Source: UMGS1889 sp964540575 (GTDB taxonomy: Bacteria > Bacillota > Clostridia > Oscillospirales > Ruminococcaceae). From it: a stretch of 64,000 nucleotides of DNA. The stretch lies in contig CAZINI010000009.1 in NCBI GenBank assembly GCA_964540575.1, positions 10,875-74,874 of the forward strand, written 5' to 3'. The notes beneath the pieces were generated by a model. The model was given only the letters and a program-made list of their open reading frames with translations, ran no database searches and was not told where the DNA came from. The position numbers and the translations under genes were made by a program. Positions 24,111 to 33,305 of this stretch are shown piece after piece (the first letter of the stretch is position 1; each line of letters begins with the position of its first letter).

Positions 24111-24750
24111 TTTCCTTTGCCCTCCGCCGTTCTTCGGTTTCTTTCAAGGAGAAAACACAGCCGCAGTAATTCTGACGGTAGATACCGTACTGTGCAGAAA
24201 GCTCCGTTGACCGCTTGTAACCGTTTTTCTTCTTGAAATCCGATGGCAAATGTCTGACACCGTATTTTTCAGCCAGCTCTTCGCCTATTTTATTCAGCAT
24301 AAAAGCGTTCTTGTGGGGACTGATAGATAATGTGGTGGTGAAAAAATCAAAGCCGTTTTCGGCAGCTGTTTTTGCCGCTTCTTCAAGCCGCATACGATAG
24401 CAGGCAAAGCAGCGTTCTCCGCCCTCGGGGATATTTTCAAGTCCCTTGACAGCCTCGTAAAACCGTTCGGGATAATGCTCTCTCCCTATAAACTCAACGG
24501 GATTTTTCGTCCGTATTTCCCCAATAAAACGACGCTGTTCGGCGATACGATGCTCATATTCCTCGGCGGGGTAAATGTTCGGGTTATAGTAAAGCACAGT
24601 TATCCGAAAATATTCCGAGAGATATTCCAAAACATAGCTTGAACATGGTGCACAGCAGCTGTGAAGCAGCAGTGTCGGGGGAGTGTCGGGACTGATATTT
24701 CCTATTATCTCTTCAAGCTCGTGACTGTAATTTCTTTTTGTTTCGGGCAT
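24100..24750 (-). CDS. queH: Epoxyqueuosine reductase QueH
   Basis: 216 residues with the DUF208/QueH cysteine motifs HSCCAPC (30-36), GGERCFACYRMRL and YRQNYCGC, which bind a 4Fe-4S cluster and a second metal. It reduces epoxyqueuosine to queuosine in tRNA, replacing cobalamin-dependent QueG. It is the first gene of the leftward run queH-DUF1232-GNAT-AraC-AlkZ-like-toroid, with overlaps or gaps of at most 32 bp. Confidence 0.92.
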   Translation of the reverse strand: MPETKRNYSHELEEIIGNISPDTPPTLLLHSCCAPCSSYVLEYLSEYFRITVLYYNPNIYPAEEYEHRIAEQRRFIGEIRTKNPVEFIGREHYPERFYEAVKGLENIPEGGERCFACYRMRLEEAAKTAAENGFDFFTTTLSISPHKNAFMLNKIGEELAEKYGVRHLPSDFKKKNGYKRSTELSAQYGIYRQNYCGCVFSLKETEERRRAKENEA

Positions 24751-24784
24751 TTTTAATGCCTCCGTTTCTTGGAAAAATACTTTG

Positions 24785-24820
24785 AAAAAACAGCCTGCCC
24801 TATTTTTAGGTACAGGCTGT
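24785..24820 (-). terminator. Terminator of ilvB
   Basis: On the minus strand ACAGCCTG and CAGGCTGT pair and a T-run follows, 20 bp after the stop. Confidence 0.8.
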
Positions 24821-24840
24821 CGGATATTCGGTTAATAAAA

Positions 24841-26526
24841 TCAGTCGTCAATAACAATATCAAGGATAGGCTCTGCAACGGAAGCACCTGCGGGAACCAT
24901 AGGCAGAACGTTAATGTCCTTGTCGATGATGCAGTTGATAAGCACGGGCTTGTTGCATTCGATAGCCTTTTTCAGCACGTCCTTTACCTCGCTCTTTTTG
25001 GAGATGGTCATGCCCTCAATGCCGAATGCTTTTGCAAGCATCTCGAAATCGGTGGGCTTTTCAAGGGTCGTCTGGGAAAATCTCTTGCCGTAGAAAAGAC
25101 GCTGCCACTGACGTACCATTCCCAGAACGGAGTTGTTGAACACCAGCTCGATAACGGGAAGCTGATATTTTGCAAGGGTGGAAAGCTCTGCACAGTTCAT
25201 ATAGAAGCTGCCGTCACCTGCGGCATTTACGACTACCTTGTCGGGATTTCCCACCTTAGAGCCGATGGCTGCACCAAGACCGTAGCCCATAGTGCCAAGA
25301 CCGCCCGAAGTTGCGTGAGAACGTGCGGACTTGAAGTTGTAATACTCAGCTATCCACATCTGATGCTGACCTACCTCGGTGGAGATAATAGCCTTGCCGT
25401 CTGTCAGCTCGTCAAGGGTTTCGATAACATACTGAGGAGTAACAGCTTCGTCATCGTTTCCGACCTGAACAAGGGGATATTCCTTTTTCCAAGCTGCTAT
25501 TTCGCTCATCCATTCGGGATGGGAAAGCTTCGGCATACGGACATTCATCTGACCGAGAACATATTTCAGATCGCCGATGACCTTATGGTCAACGGTGATA
25601 TTTTTGTTTACCTCGGCGGGGTCTATCTCAAAATGGATTATCTTCTTTCCGGGTGCAAAGGTGTTGACGTTGCAGGTAACTCTGTCGCTGAAACGGCTGC
25701 CCATTACGATAAGCAGGTCGCATTCCGACAGGGCGAGGGAAGCGGTCTTTGTGCCGTGCATGCCCAGCATTCCGACGTATCTTTCGGAGCTGTTGTCAAG
25801 GGCACACTGTCCCATAAGGCTGAGTGAAACGGGAGCGTCCAGCAGCTCGGCAAACTTTGAGAATTCCTCTCTTGCTTCAGCGGAAACAACGCCGCCGCCT
25901 GCGTAAAGGAAGGGCTTCTTTGCTTCCTTGATAAGACGTACAGCTTCATCTATTTCGTTTTCAACATTTGCACCGAGTATGTAATCGTGAGTTTTCAGGG
26001 GCTTATGCTCAAATTCGCATACAGCTGCGGTTATATCCTTGGGAATGTCGATAAGTACGGGACCCTTTCTTCCGTCATTTGCGATAAAGAAGGCTTCTCT
26101 GATAATATCGGCAAGCTTGGTAACGTCCTTGACAATATAATTATGCTTTGTTATGGGCATGGTTATTCCCGTAATGTCAACCTCCTGAAAGCTGTCAAGT
26201 CCCAGCAGGGAGGTGGTAACATTTCCCGTGATTGCTACCATGGGAATGCTGTCCATATAAGCGGTGGCAATTCCCGTAACGAGGTTGGTCGCACCCGGAC
26301 CCGAGGTTGCGATGACAACGCCTGTTCTGCCTGTCGTTCTGGAGTAGCCGTCGGCAGCGTGTGCGGCGTTCTGCTCGTGAGATGTGAGAATGTGGGTTAT
26401 CTTGTCGCTGTACTTATATAATGCGTCATAAATGTTCAGCACTGCTCCTCCGGGATAGCCGAAAACCGTGTCAACGCCCTGTTCCAGCAGACATTCTATG
26501 ATAATATCCGAACCGTTAAGCTTCAT
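24841..26526 (-). CDS. ilvB: Acetolactate synthase, large (catalytic) subunit
   Basis: 561 residues in three domains: N-terminal TPP-binding (EQNAAHAADGYSRTTG with the catalytic Glu), central FAD-type domain, and C-terminal TPP domain with GDGSFYMNCAEL. It condenses two pyruvate, or pyruvate and 2-oxobutyrate, for branched-chain amino acids. No ilvN regulatory subunit gene is adjacent. The start at ATG 26526 follows GGAGGAG; the gene has its own promoter and terminator. Confidence 0.92.
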   Translation of the reverse strand: MKLNGSDIIIECLLEQGVDTVFGYPGGAVLNIYDALYKYSDKITHILTSHEQNAAHAADGYSRTTGRTGVVIATSGPGATNLVTGIATAYMDSIPMVAITGNVTTSLLGLDSFQEVDITGITMPITKHNYIVKDVTKLADIIREAFFIANDGRKGPVLIDIPKDITAAVCEFEHKPLKTHDYILGANVENEIDEAVRLIKEAKKPFLYAGGGVVSAEAREEFSKFAELLDAPVSLSLMGQCALDNSSERYVGMLGMHGTKTASLALSECDLLIVMGSRFSDRVTCNVNTFAPGKKIIHFEIDPAEVNKNITVDHKVIGDLKYVLGQMNVRMPKLSHPEWMSEIAAWKKEYPLVQVGNDDEAVTPQYVIETLDELTDGKAIISTEVGQHQMWIAEYYNFKSARSHATSGGLGTMGYGLGAAIGSKVGNPDKVVVNAAGDGSFYMNCAELSTLAKYQLPVIELVFNNSVLGMVRQWQRLFYGKRFSQTTLEKPTDFEMLAKAFGIEGMTISKKSEVKDVLKKAIECNKPVLINCIIDKDINVLPMVPAGASVAEPILDIVIDD

Positions 26527-26567
26527 TTTAAAAAACTCCTCCATAGTAAAATAAAAATACACATATT

Positions 26568-26596
26568 ATTATATCAGATAAATCTTCCATTGTCAA
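26568..26596 (-). promoter_or_regulatory. ilvB promoter
   Basis: TTGACA (26591-26596) and TATAAT (26568-26573) on the minus strand, 17 bp apart. No T-box or leader peptide fits in the 40 bp between promoter and start. Confidence 0.8.
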
Positions 26597-26740
26597 CAAA
26601 TTTCGTGATTTTTGCCAAAATATCATTTGCCGGATGGAAAGATTTTTCCGAAAAATAGGCTAAATCCGACAAAAAACGGCGTGAATATCTCCGTGAATGG
26701 TACATATCGGGAAAAAATCGGACTTTTTTAAAAAAAAGAC

Positions 26741-26826
26741 TTGCATTTTTCAAATGACTGTGGTATAATATGTACAACAGAATATTTAATGCAGAAAGGT
26801 CGGAAACAAATTCCGACCTTTTGTTT
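26741..26826 (+). promoter_or_regulatory. Promoter and leader hairpin of the rimP-nusA operon
   Basis: TTGCAT (26741-26746) and TATAAT (26764-26769), 17 bp apart. About 25 nt downstream AAGGTCGGAA/TTCCGACCTT forms a strong hairpin followed by TTTTGTTT (to 26826), like an intrinsic terminator placed ahead of the first gene. It may be an attenuator on which NusA made by this operon acts; this is inference. Confidence 0.65.
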
Positions 26827-26845
26827 GTATCTTGGAGGTTGTTGA

Positions 26846-27379
26846 ATGGCTGAAAGCAAGAACAGAAAAAAGGGCGGCAAGGGCGGAAACACCGTCAAGC
26901 AGGTCAGGGAGCTTGTTGAGCCGCTGGCTGCCGAGGTAGGCGTTACCGTCTGGGATGTCCTTTTTGAAAAGGAGGGTGCGACCCGCTATCTGAGGGTGTT
27001 GCTTGACAGATTTGACGGCGGTCTGACGATGGATGACTGTGAAAAGGTTTCTCGTCCGCTGTCAAAAAAGCTTGACGAGCTTGACCCTATCGATGGGGCG
27101 TATGTGCTGGAGGTAGGTTCGCCCGGGTTGGGACGGACGCTGAAAAAAGAGGAGCATTTCCTTGAATTTATCGATTGTCCTGTGAGAATACGGTATATCA
27201 GGGAAACGGACGGGGTGAAGGAATTTATTGCTGTGCTGCGTTCCTATAACAAGGAGGACGGTTCTATTACCGCCGATACCGAGCAGGGCGAGAAAACCAT
27301 CAAACTGTCGGAAACGGCTTTTGTCAAGCTATGCGATGATGATGACCTTTTTGACGGCATGGACGATGTTGAACTGTGA
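26846..27379 (+). CDS. rimP: Ribosome maturation factor RimP
   Basis: 177 residues of the YhbC/RimP family: N-terminal alpha/beta domain with GVTVWDVLFEKEGATRYLRV and the DDCEKVSRPLSKKLD and YVLEVGSPGLGRTLK motifs, then an Sm-like C-terminal domain. It helps 30S assembly. The first 15 residues are Lys/Gly-rich. GGAGG precedes the ATG; it is first in the conserved operon. Confidence 0.92.
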   Translation: MAESKNRKKGGKGGNTVKQVRELVEPLAAEVGVTVWDVLFEKEGATRYLRVLLDRFDGGLTMDDCEKVSRPLSKKLDELDPIDGAYVLEVGSPGLGRTLKKEEHFLEFIDCPVRIRYIRETDGVKEFIAVLRSYNKEDGSITADTEQGEKTIKLSETAFVKLCDDDDLFDGMDDVEL

Positions 27380-27425
27380 ACTTAGTAAATATACTATATT
27401 ATTATAATTGGAGGAATTGGGAAAA

Positions 27426-28523
27426 ATGGCTAAGAATGATTTGAAGGATTTGTTTGAAGCACTTGACCTTCTGGAAAAGGAAAACGGTATCCCCGCAAAT
27501 CTGCTTGTGGAGAAGATACGTCAGGGAATCGAAAAGGCAGTCAGAAAGGAATATCCCGACTGCGACAATATCCGTGTGGAGCTGAGCCCCGAGGATAACA
27601 AGTTCGAGGTCGCTATTATGCGTACTGTTGTGGACGATGAGCCTATCGATATGAATGAGATAAATATCGACGAGGCTAAGACCATTTCCAAAAAGGCTGT
27701 TCTGGGAGATGTTATCCCATTCAAGCTTTCCACGGCACAGTTCGGAAGAGTGGCTGCACAGTATGCAAAGCAGTCTATCCGCCACGATATAAAGGAGTTT
27801 GAAAGAGAAAAGCTTCTCAGTCAGTATCAGGATAAGGTCCACGAGGCTGTTTCGGCGACAGTTCTGAAGATAGAGCCTGCTTCGGGAAATGCCACTCTCC
27901 GCATTGACAAGAACGATGTTTACCTGTTCAAAAATGAGCAGATCCCCGGAGAGGTACTTAAAGAGGGCGATATTGTTAAGGTTTATGTTGTGGATATAAT
28001 CAATCCCGACAAAAAGCCTGCGATCAAGGTTTCCAGAACTCACAAGGAGCTGGTAAAAAGGCTGTTTGAGCTTGAAATACCCGAGATATATGACGGCACT
28101 ATCGAGGTCAAGTCCATTTCAAGAGAACCGGGCTCCAGAACGAAGATAGCTGTATGGTCAAAGGATAAGAACGTTGACGCTATCGGCTCATGCGTAGGTG
28201 CGAAGCGTTCGAGAATAAGCAAGATAGTTGACGAGCTGGGCGGCGAAAAGATAGATATTATCCTCTATAATGAGGATCCCGCTGAGTTTATCGCTCAGGC
28301 ACTTTCTCCCGCACAGGTGGTAAGCGTTGAGATAACCGATGAAGAGGCAAGGACCTGCACTGTTATTGTTCCCAACAATCAGCTTTCGCTGGCTATCGGA
28401 AACAAGGGACAGAACGCTAAGCTTGCTGCAAGGCTTACGGGATATAAGATAGACATCAAGCCCGCTGAACAGCCCGAAGCAGCTCCCGAAGAGGAGCCGT
28501 CTGCCGAAGAAGCAGAACAGTAA
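27426..28523 (+). CDS. nusA: Transcription elongation/termination factor NusA
   Basis: 365 residues: N-terminal RNA polymerase-binding domain (1-125), S1 domain (about 130-200), KH1 and KH2 (about 225-345) with VGAKRSRISKIVDELGGEKIDI and IGNKGQNAKLAARLTG. A short Glu-rich tail replaces the acidic repeats of E. coli NusA. ATG 27426 is 11 bp from GGAGG. Confidence 0.93.
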   Translation: MAKNDLKDLFEALDLLEKENGIPANLLVEKIRQGIEKAVRKEYPDCDNIRVELSPEDNKFEVAIMRTVVDDEPIDMNEINIDEAKTISKKAVLGDVIPFKLSTAQFGRVAAQYAKQSIRHDIKEFEREKLLSQYQDKVHEAVSATVLKIEPASGNATLRIDKNDVYLFKNEQIPGEVLKEGDIVKVYVVDIINPDKKPAIKVSRTHKELVKRLFELEIPEIYDGTIEVKSISREPGSRTKIAVWSKDKNVDAIGSCVGAKRSRISKIVDELGGEKIDIILYNEDPAEFIAQALSPAQVVSVEITDEEARTCTVIVPNNQLSLAIGNKGQNAKLAARLTGYKIDIKPAEQPEAAPEEEPSAEEAEQ

Positions 28524-28535
28524 GGAGCTTTGGGT

Positions 28536-28823
28536 ATGGCGGGAACTGTTAAGAAGATACCTATGAGAATGTGCCTTGGCTGCGGTGAGATGAAGCCTAA
28601 AAGAGAGCTTATCAGGGCGGTCAAGACCCCCGAGGGCGATGTTCTCCTTGACCTTACGGGTAAAAAATCGGGCAGGGGAGCATATATATGCCGAAGCCTT
28701 GAATGCTTTAAAAAGGCGAAAAAGGCAAGGCGTTTTGAAAAGGCGTTTTCTATGCAGATAGACGATGCGGTCTATTCCCGCATGGAGGACGAACTCAGAG
28801 AAAGCGGTGAGAACGGTGAGTGA
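28536..28823 (+). CDS. ylxR: YlxR family RNA-binding protein (RnpM-like)
   Basis: 95 residues of DUF448. RMCLGCGEMKPKRELIRAV and GRGAYICRSLECFKKAKK are the family signatures. Homologues bind RNA, including RNase P RNA in B. subtilis. AAGGAG supports ATG 28536. Its stop overlaps the GTG start of the next gene. Confidence 0.9.
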   Translation: MAGTVKKIPMRMCLGCGEMKPKRELIRAVKTPEGDVLLDLTGKKSGRGAYICRSLECFKKAKKARRFEKAFSMQIDDAVYSRMEDELRESGENGE

Positions 28824-29151
28824 TAATCTTGATGAAAGCCTTGCCGCTCGTACAAAGCTTATAAATATCATCACGATCTGCCGCAGAGCGGGTAAGCTTG
28901 AAATGGGCTTTGACGCTTCTGTGCAGTCGGCGGAAAAGCGTAAGGCACGGCTGATATTCACCGCTGCCGACGTATCGCCGAAAACTGCAAAGGAAGCGGA
29001 ATTTGCGGCGGAAAAATATAACGTTCCGTATATGAAGCTGTCGGTCAGAATGGACGATTTATACTACGGATTAAGCAAGCGTATCGGAGTTGCCGCAGTC
29101 TGCGATCAGGGCTTTGCGGACAGGATAGCACAGCTTGAACAAAACAGCTAA
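28816..29151 (+). CDS. ylxQ: L7Ae family ribosomal-type protein YlxQ
   Basis: 111 residues from GTG 28816. The L7Ae/L30e/S12e fold is shown by ICRRAGKLEMGFDASVQSAEKRKARLIFTAADVSPKT. Homologues bind K-turn RNA. It overlaps ylxR by 8 bp and abuts infB. Confidence 0.88.
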   Translation: MSDNLDESLAARTKLINIITICRRAGKLEMGFDASVQSAEKRKARLIFTAADVSPKTAKEAEFAAEKYNVPYMKLSVRMDDLYYGLSKRIGVAAVCDQGFADRIAQLEQNS

Positions 29152-29169
29152 ATGGAGGATTATCAGCCT

Positions 29170-31806
29170 ATGAATGCAAATGATAAGACAAAAACCAAAA
29201 TAAATGAAGCAGCTAAGGATCTTGGTGTTTCAAATCAGGAGCTTTTGGAAGTGCTTGAAAAAGAATTAAAGGTCGTCAAGAAGCCTGCTGCTGTACTGAC
29301 TTACGGGGAGATGGCTTTCATTCTCGACTATTATTCTCAGAAAAATCAGGTGGAGAATTTCGATGCTTATTTCGCAACAAGAAATCAGCCGAAGCCCGAA
29401 AAGCCTGCCGAGCCCAAGAAGGAAGCCAAGAAAAAGCCCGAGCCTAAGAAGGATGCCAAGAAGCCCGATGCTCAGAAGCCTGCCGAGAAGAAGCAGAGCG
29501 TTCAGGAAAAGCCAAAGCAGGAGCAGCCTAAACAGGAAAAGCCCAAGCAGGAACCCGCAAAGGCTCCCGTAAAGAACGCTGCACCCGTTTCCCGAAATCA
29601 GGATAATCAGCAGAAAAAGGACGATCAGAAAAATAATAAGAAGCCTGCTCAGCAGACCTCTCAGGTACAGAAATTCAATCAGCAGATAAACAAATCTCAG
29701 GAGCAGAAGAACAAGCAGTCCGCTCAGGAAAAGCCCAAGCAGCAGCCCGAGAACAAAAAGCAGCAGTCTCAGAAGCAGAAGCTGAACATCAATGCTGCAT
29801 CTTCCGGTTCCTCAACCCCCGTTCAGGTAACAAGAACGGTCGATACAAGAGGAAGCTATGTGGAGCTTGACAAGTACAACGAAAAGTACGACAACATTGC
29901 TACCACTCAGAGCGGCAGCGGACGGAACAAGGATAACTATTCCAAGAAGCAGAAGCTCACTCAGAAATCCGCTCAGAGAAACAAGCAGCAGTATTCCACC
30001 AAGAGGGAAACAGAGGCTGAGAAGCTCAAGCGTCTTGAACTGGAAAGGGCAAGAAAGCAGCAGCTCAAGGTGCTTATTCCCGATGAGATAGTTGTTTCCG
30101 AGCTGGCTTCCCGTCTGAAGGTGACTGCTACCGAGGTAATCAAGCAGCTGATGAAGCTGGGCGAAATGTGTACCATAAATCAGACAATTGATTTCGACAC
30201 GGCTTCTCTGGTTGCAGAAGAGCTGGGTGCAAAGGTCGAAAAGGAGATAATCGTTACTATCGAAGAGCGTCTTATCGACGATTCCGAGGACGAGGGCGAG
30301 GGCGAGGAAAGAGCTCCCGTTGTAGTTGTTATGGGACACGTTGACCACGGTAAAACTTCTCTTCTGGATAAGATAAGAAATGCAAATGTTACCGCTTCCG
30401 AGGCGGGCGGCATCACACAGCATATCGGTGCTTACAGAGTTACCTGCAACGGCAAGGAGATAACCTTCCTTGATACACCGGGTCACGAAGCATTCACTGC
30501 AATGAGAGCGAGAGGTGCATCTGTAACGGATATTGCTATCCTCGTTGTTGCTGCTGATGACGGTATCATGCCCCAGACAGTTGAGGCTATCAACCATGCA
30601 AAGGCTGCAAATGTTCAGATAATAGTTGCTATCAACAAGATAGACAAGGAAGGTGCAAATCCCGACAGAGTTAAGCAGGAGCTTACCGAACATGGACTCG
30701 TTATTGAGGAATGGGGCGGCGATGTTATCTGCGTTCCCGTTTCCGCAAAGACAGGACAGGGCATTGATGAACTTCTGGAAAACGTTCTGCTGGTTGCCGA
30801 GGTGCAGGAGCTGAGAGCAAATCCCAACAGGCTTGCAAAGGGTACTGTTATCGAAGCACGTCTTGACAAGGGCAGAGGTCCTGTGGCAACACTTCTCGTT
30901 CAGAACGGTACACTCCACACGGGTGATATTATCATTGCAGGAACTGCTGTCGGCCGTGTAAGAGTTATGACCAACGACAAGGGCAAGACAGTAAAGGCGG
31001 CGGGTCCGTCCTATCCTGTTGAGATAACTGGTCTTGCTGAGGTTCCCGCTGCGGGCGATACCTTCAATGCAGTTGAGGACGAACGTCTTGCCAGAGAGCT
31101 TGTTGAGCAGAGAAAGCACGAAGCTAAGCAGGAACAGTTCAGCCAGTATCAGAAGGTCACACTCGACAACCTGTTCTCTCAGATCGAACAGGGCGAGATC
31201 AAGGAACTGCCTATCATCGTTAAGGCGGACGTTCAGGGTTCGGTTGAAGCTGTTAAGCAGTCCCTTGAAAAGCTGTCCAACGATGAGGTAAGAGTAAAGG
31301 TTATCCACGGTGCGGTAGGTGCTGTTTCCGAGGGTGACGTTATGCTTGCGAATGCTTCAAATGCGATCATTGTCGGATTTAACGTAAGACCCGACCCCGT
31401 TGCGGCGGATTCTGCCGAAAAGGACGGCGTTGAGATAAGACTTTACAGAATTATCTACGACGCTATCGAGGAAGTAAGCACTGCTATGAAGGGTATGCTT
31501 GCACCTAAGTTCAGAGAAAATCTTCTTGGACGCTGCGAGGTTCGTCAGGTTTACAAGATCTCCAATGTTGGAAATGTTGCGGGTGCTTACGTTCTTGACG
31601 GTAAGGTCACAAGAAATGCAGAGATAAGAGTTGTCCGTGACGGTATCGTTATTGCAGAGGACAAAATGTCCAGCCTTAAGCGTTTCAAGGACGATGCAAA
31701 GGAAGTTGCATCGGGCTATGAGTGCGGTATAACTCTTGAAAAATTCGGAGATATTAAAGAGGGAGACATTTTCGAAGCCTTCATTATGGAAGAATACAGA
31801 GATTGA
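29170..31806 (+). CDS. infB: Translation initiation factor IF-2
   Basis: 878 residues: short IF2_N domain, a Lys/Pro/Gln-rich linker (about 75-270), a second IF2_N, and the GTPase domain with GHVDHGKT (389-396), DTPGHEAF and NKID. The C-terminal domains II-IV bind initiator tRNA. ATG 29170 lies 11 bp after GGAGG. The linker is low in complexity, with many KPE and QKP repeats, as often seen in IF-2. Confidence 0.95.
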   Translation: MNANDKTKTKINEAAKDLGVSNQELLEVLEKELKVVKKPAAVLTYGEMAFILDYYSQKNQVENFDAYFATRNQPKPEKPAEPKKEAKKKPEPKKDAKKPDAQKPAEKKQSVQEKPKQEQPKQEKPKQEPAKAPVKNAAPVSRNQDNQQKKDDQKNNKKPAQQTSQVQKFNQQINKSQEQKNKQSAQEKPKQQPENKKQQSQKQKLNINAASSGSSTPVQVTRTVDTRGSYVELDKYNEKYDNIATTQSGSGRNKDNYSKKQKLTQKSAQRNKQQYSTKRETEAEKLKRLELERARKQQLKVLIPDEIVVSELASRLKVTATEVIKQLMKLGEMCTINQTIDFDTASLVAEELGAKVEKEIIVTIEERLIDDSEDEGEGEERAPVVVVMGHVDHGKTSLLDKIRNANVTASEAGGITQHIGAYRVTCNGKEITFLDTPGHEAFTAMRARGASVTDIAILVVAADDGIMPQTVEAINHAKAANVQIIVAINKIDKEGANPDRVKQELTEHGLVIEEWGGDVICVPVSAKTGQGIDELLENVLLVAEVQELRANPNRLAKGTVIEARLDKGRGPVATLLVQNGTLHTGDIIIAGTAVGRVRVMTNDKGKTVKAAGPSYPVEITGLAEVPAAGDTFNAVEDERLARELVEQRKHEAKQEQFSQYQKVTLDNLFSQIEQGEIKELPIIVKADVQGSVEAVKQSLEKLSNDEVRVKVIHGAVGAVSEGDVMLANASNAIIVGFNVRPDPVAADSAEKDGVEIRLYRIIYDAIEEVSTAMKGMLAPKFRENLLGRCEVRQVYKISNVGNVAGAYVLDGKVTRNAEIRVVRDGIVIAEDKMSSLKRFKDDAKEVASGYECGITLEKFGDIKEGDIFEAFIMEEYRD

Positions 31807-31811
31807 TCCAA

Positions 31812-31912
31812 ATACTAATTTCTAATCAAAGTAAAACAAAAAATCTGCACAAAACCCATATATGCAAGTTTTTGCTTGATTTTTTGTCTACTTTAAGATA
31901 GGAAATCAGTAT
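31812..31912. repeat. Hairpin element copy C with ATACTAAT termini
   Basis: A 101-bp near-palindrome whose ends are ATACTAAT and ATCAGTAT. Its apical loop CCCATATATGCAAG matches copies A, B and D. It sits in the translation operon between infB and rbfA. Confidence 0.75.
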
Positions 31913-31958
31913 TAGGGCGGCGGGAGATATTCTGCCGCCCCATACTAAAGGAGATATT

Positions 31959-32312
31959 ATGGCTAATTTTAAAAACAGCAGACTTTCCGAGGACATTAAA
32001 AGAGAGCTTTCGGCAATGATATGCAATGAGATAAAAGACCCGAGAGTCAAGTCGGGTATGGTCACGGTAGTGCGTACCGAGCTTTCCGGGGACGGCTCCC
32101 ATCTTAAGGCGTACATTTCTTCGCTGGACGGAATGGAGTCCGCCGCAACTGCCGTTAAGGGTCTTGAAAGTGCATCCGGCTTTATTCGCCGTGAGATAGG
32201 CAACAGGCTTCATCTCAGAAAATGTCCCGAGCTGAAATTTATTGCAGACAATTCTATCGAACATTCCGCCGAGATCTCCAAAATGATAAGTGACGCTCTC
32301 GGTGACAAATAA
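31959..32312 (+). CDS. rbfA: Ribosome-binding factor A
   Basis: 117 residues of the KH-like RbfA family: RLSEDIKRELSAMICNEIKDPRV at the start and a C-terminal LHLRKCPELKFIADNSIEHS signature. It acts in late 30S maturation. AAGGAG lies upstream. It is separated from infB by hairpin element C. Confidence 0.93.
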   Translation: MANFKNSRLSEDIKRELSAMICNEIKDPRVKSGMVTVVRTELSGDGSHLKAYISSLDGMESAATAVKGLESASGFIRREIGNRLHLRKCPELKFIADNSIEHSAEISKMISDALGDK

Positions 32313-32336
32313 ATACAAAACCAAGGGGGGATAGCT

Positions 32337-33305
32337 TTGCGAGTTGATTTTGACGAGGCAATAAAATTTATTTATGCCCACGATAGTTATCATATACTGA
32401 CCCATCAAAGCCCCGACGGGGATACCCTCGGCAGTGCATTTTCCCTTTGCACTGTTCTGAGAAAGCTTGGAAAAAAGGCAAATGTGCTTTGCAGCGACGA
32501 TTTCCCGCACCGTTACGACCTGATGTATGAGGGCTATCAGCCGATGAAGTTTATGCCCGAGGCGATAATTGCCGTTGACGTTGCGGACAGCAAGCTGCTT
32601 GGACGGGGACTTTCCCATTATGCGGAGTTTGTAAATCTCTGCATAGATCATCACATATCCAATACGGATTATGCGGAAAGAACTCTGCTCAATCCTGATG
32701 CTTCAGCTGCCTGCGAGGTCATGTACGAACTGTTTTCCAAAATGGGTGTGGAGCTTGATACCTATATAGCATCCTGCCTTTACACAGGCATTGCAACCGA
32801 TACAGGCTGCTTTAAATACGAAAACACGACCCCCAGATGCCATCAGATCGCAGCGGACCTTATGAGCAAATATAATATCCCGTATGCGATCATCAACAGA
32901 AAAATGTTTGACGTAAAAAGTAAGGACAGGATAAAGATCGAGCAGTATGTTCTGTCAAATATGGAATTGTATTTCGATGACCGCTGCTCTATGATAACCA
33001 TTACCGAAGAGCTGACAAAGGATTTCGGCATTGAGCTTGCCGAGTTTGAGGGACTTGCTTCCCTGACTGTACAGCTTGAAAATGTTGAGATAGGTGTTAC
33101 TATCAAGCAGAAATCCAACAATGTTTTCAAGATCTCAATGCGTTCAGCCACAACTGCGGATGTGTCCGCTATCTGCCGCAAGCTGGGCGGCGGGGGACAC
33201 GTCAAGGCGGCGGGTGCACAGCTTACCGGTACTCCGGAGGAGGTTAAACGGCGTATTCTGGCAGTAGTCGGAGAAGCGCTGGGATATGATTTATGGCTGG
33301 TATAA
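32337..33305 (+). CDS. nrnA: Bifunctional oligoribonuclease/pAp phosphatase, DHH family (NrnA)
   Basis: 322 residues. SPDGDTLGSAF, AVDVADSK and DHHISN are the DHH phosphoesterase motifs, and GGGGHVKAAG is the DHHA1 signature. Homologues degrade nano-RNAs and dephosphorylate pAp. The start is TTG 32337 behind GGGGGG. The end overlaps truB by 13 bp. Confidence 0.9.
   Translation: MRVDFDEAIKFIYAHDSYHILTHQSPDGDTLGSAFSLCTVLRKLGKKANVLCSDDFPHRYDLMYEGYQPMKFMPEAIIAVDVADSKLLGRGLSHYAEFVNLCIDHHISNTDYAERTLLNPDASAACEVMYELFSKMGVELDTYIASCLYTGIATDTGCFKYENTTPRCHQIAADLMSKYNIPYAIINRKMFDVKSKDRIKIEQYVLSNMELYFDDRCSMITITEELTKDFGIELAEFEGLASLTVQLENVEIGVTIKQKSNNVFKISMRSATTADVSAICRKLGGGGHVKAAGAQLTGTPEEVKRRILAVVGEALGYDLWLV

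Noticed and set aside
29812..31308. 498-codon frame antisense to infB
   Set aside because: Shadow of the IF-2 GTPase gene, with no start signal or known motif.
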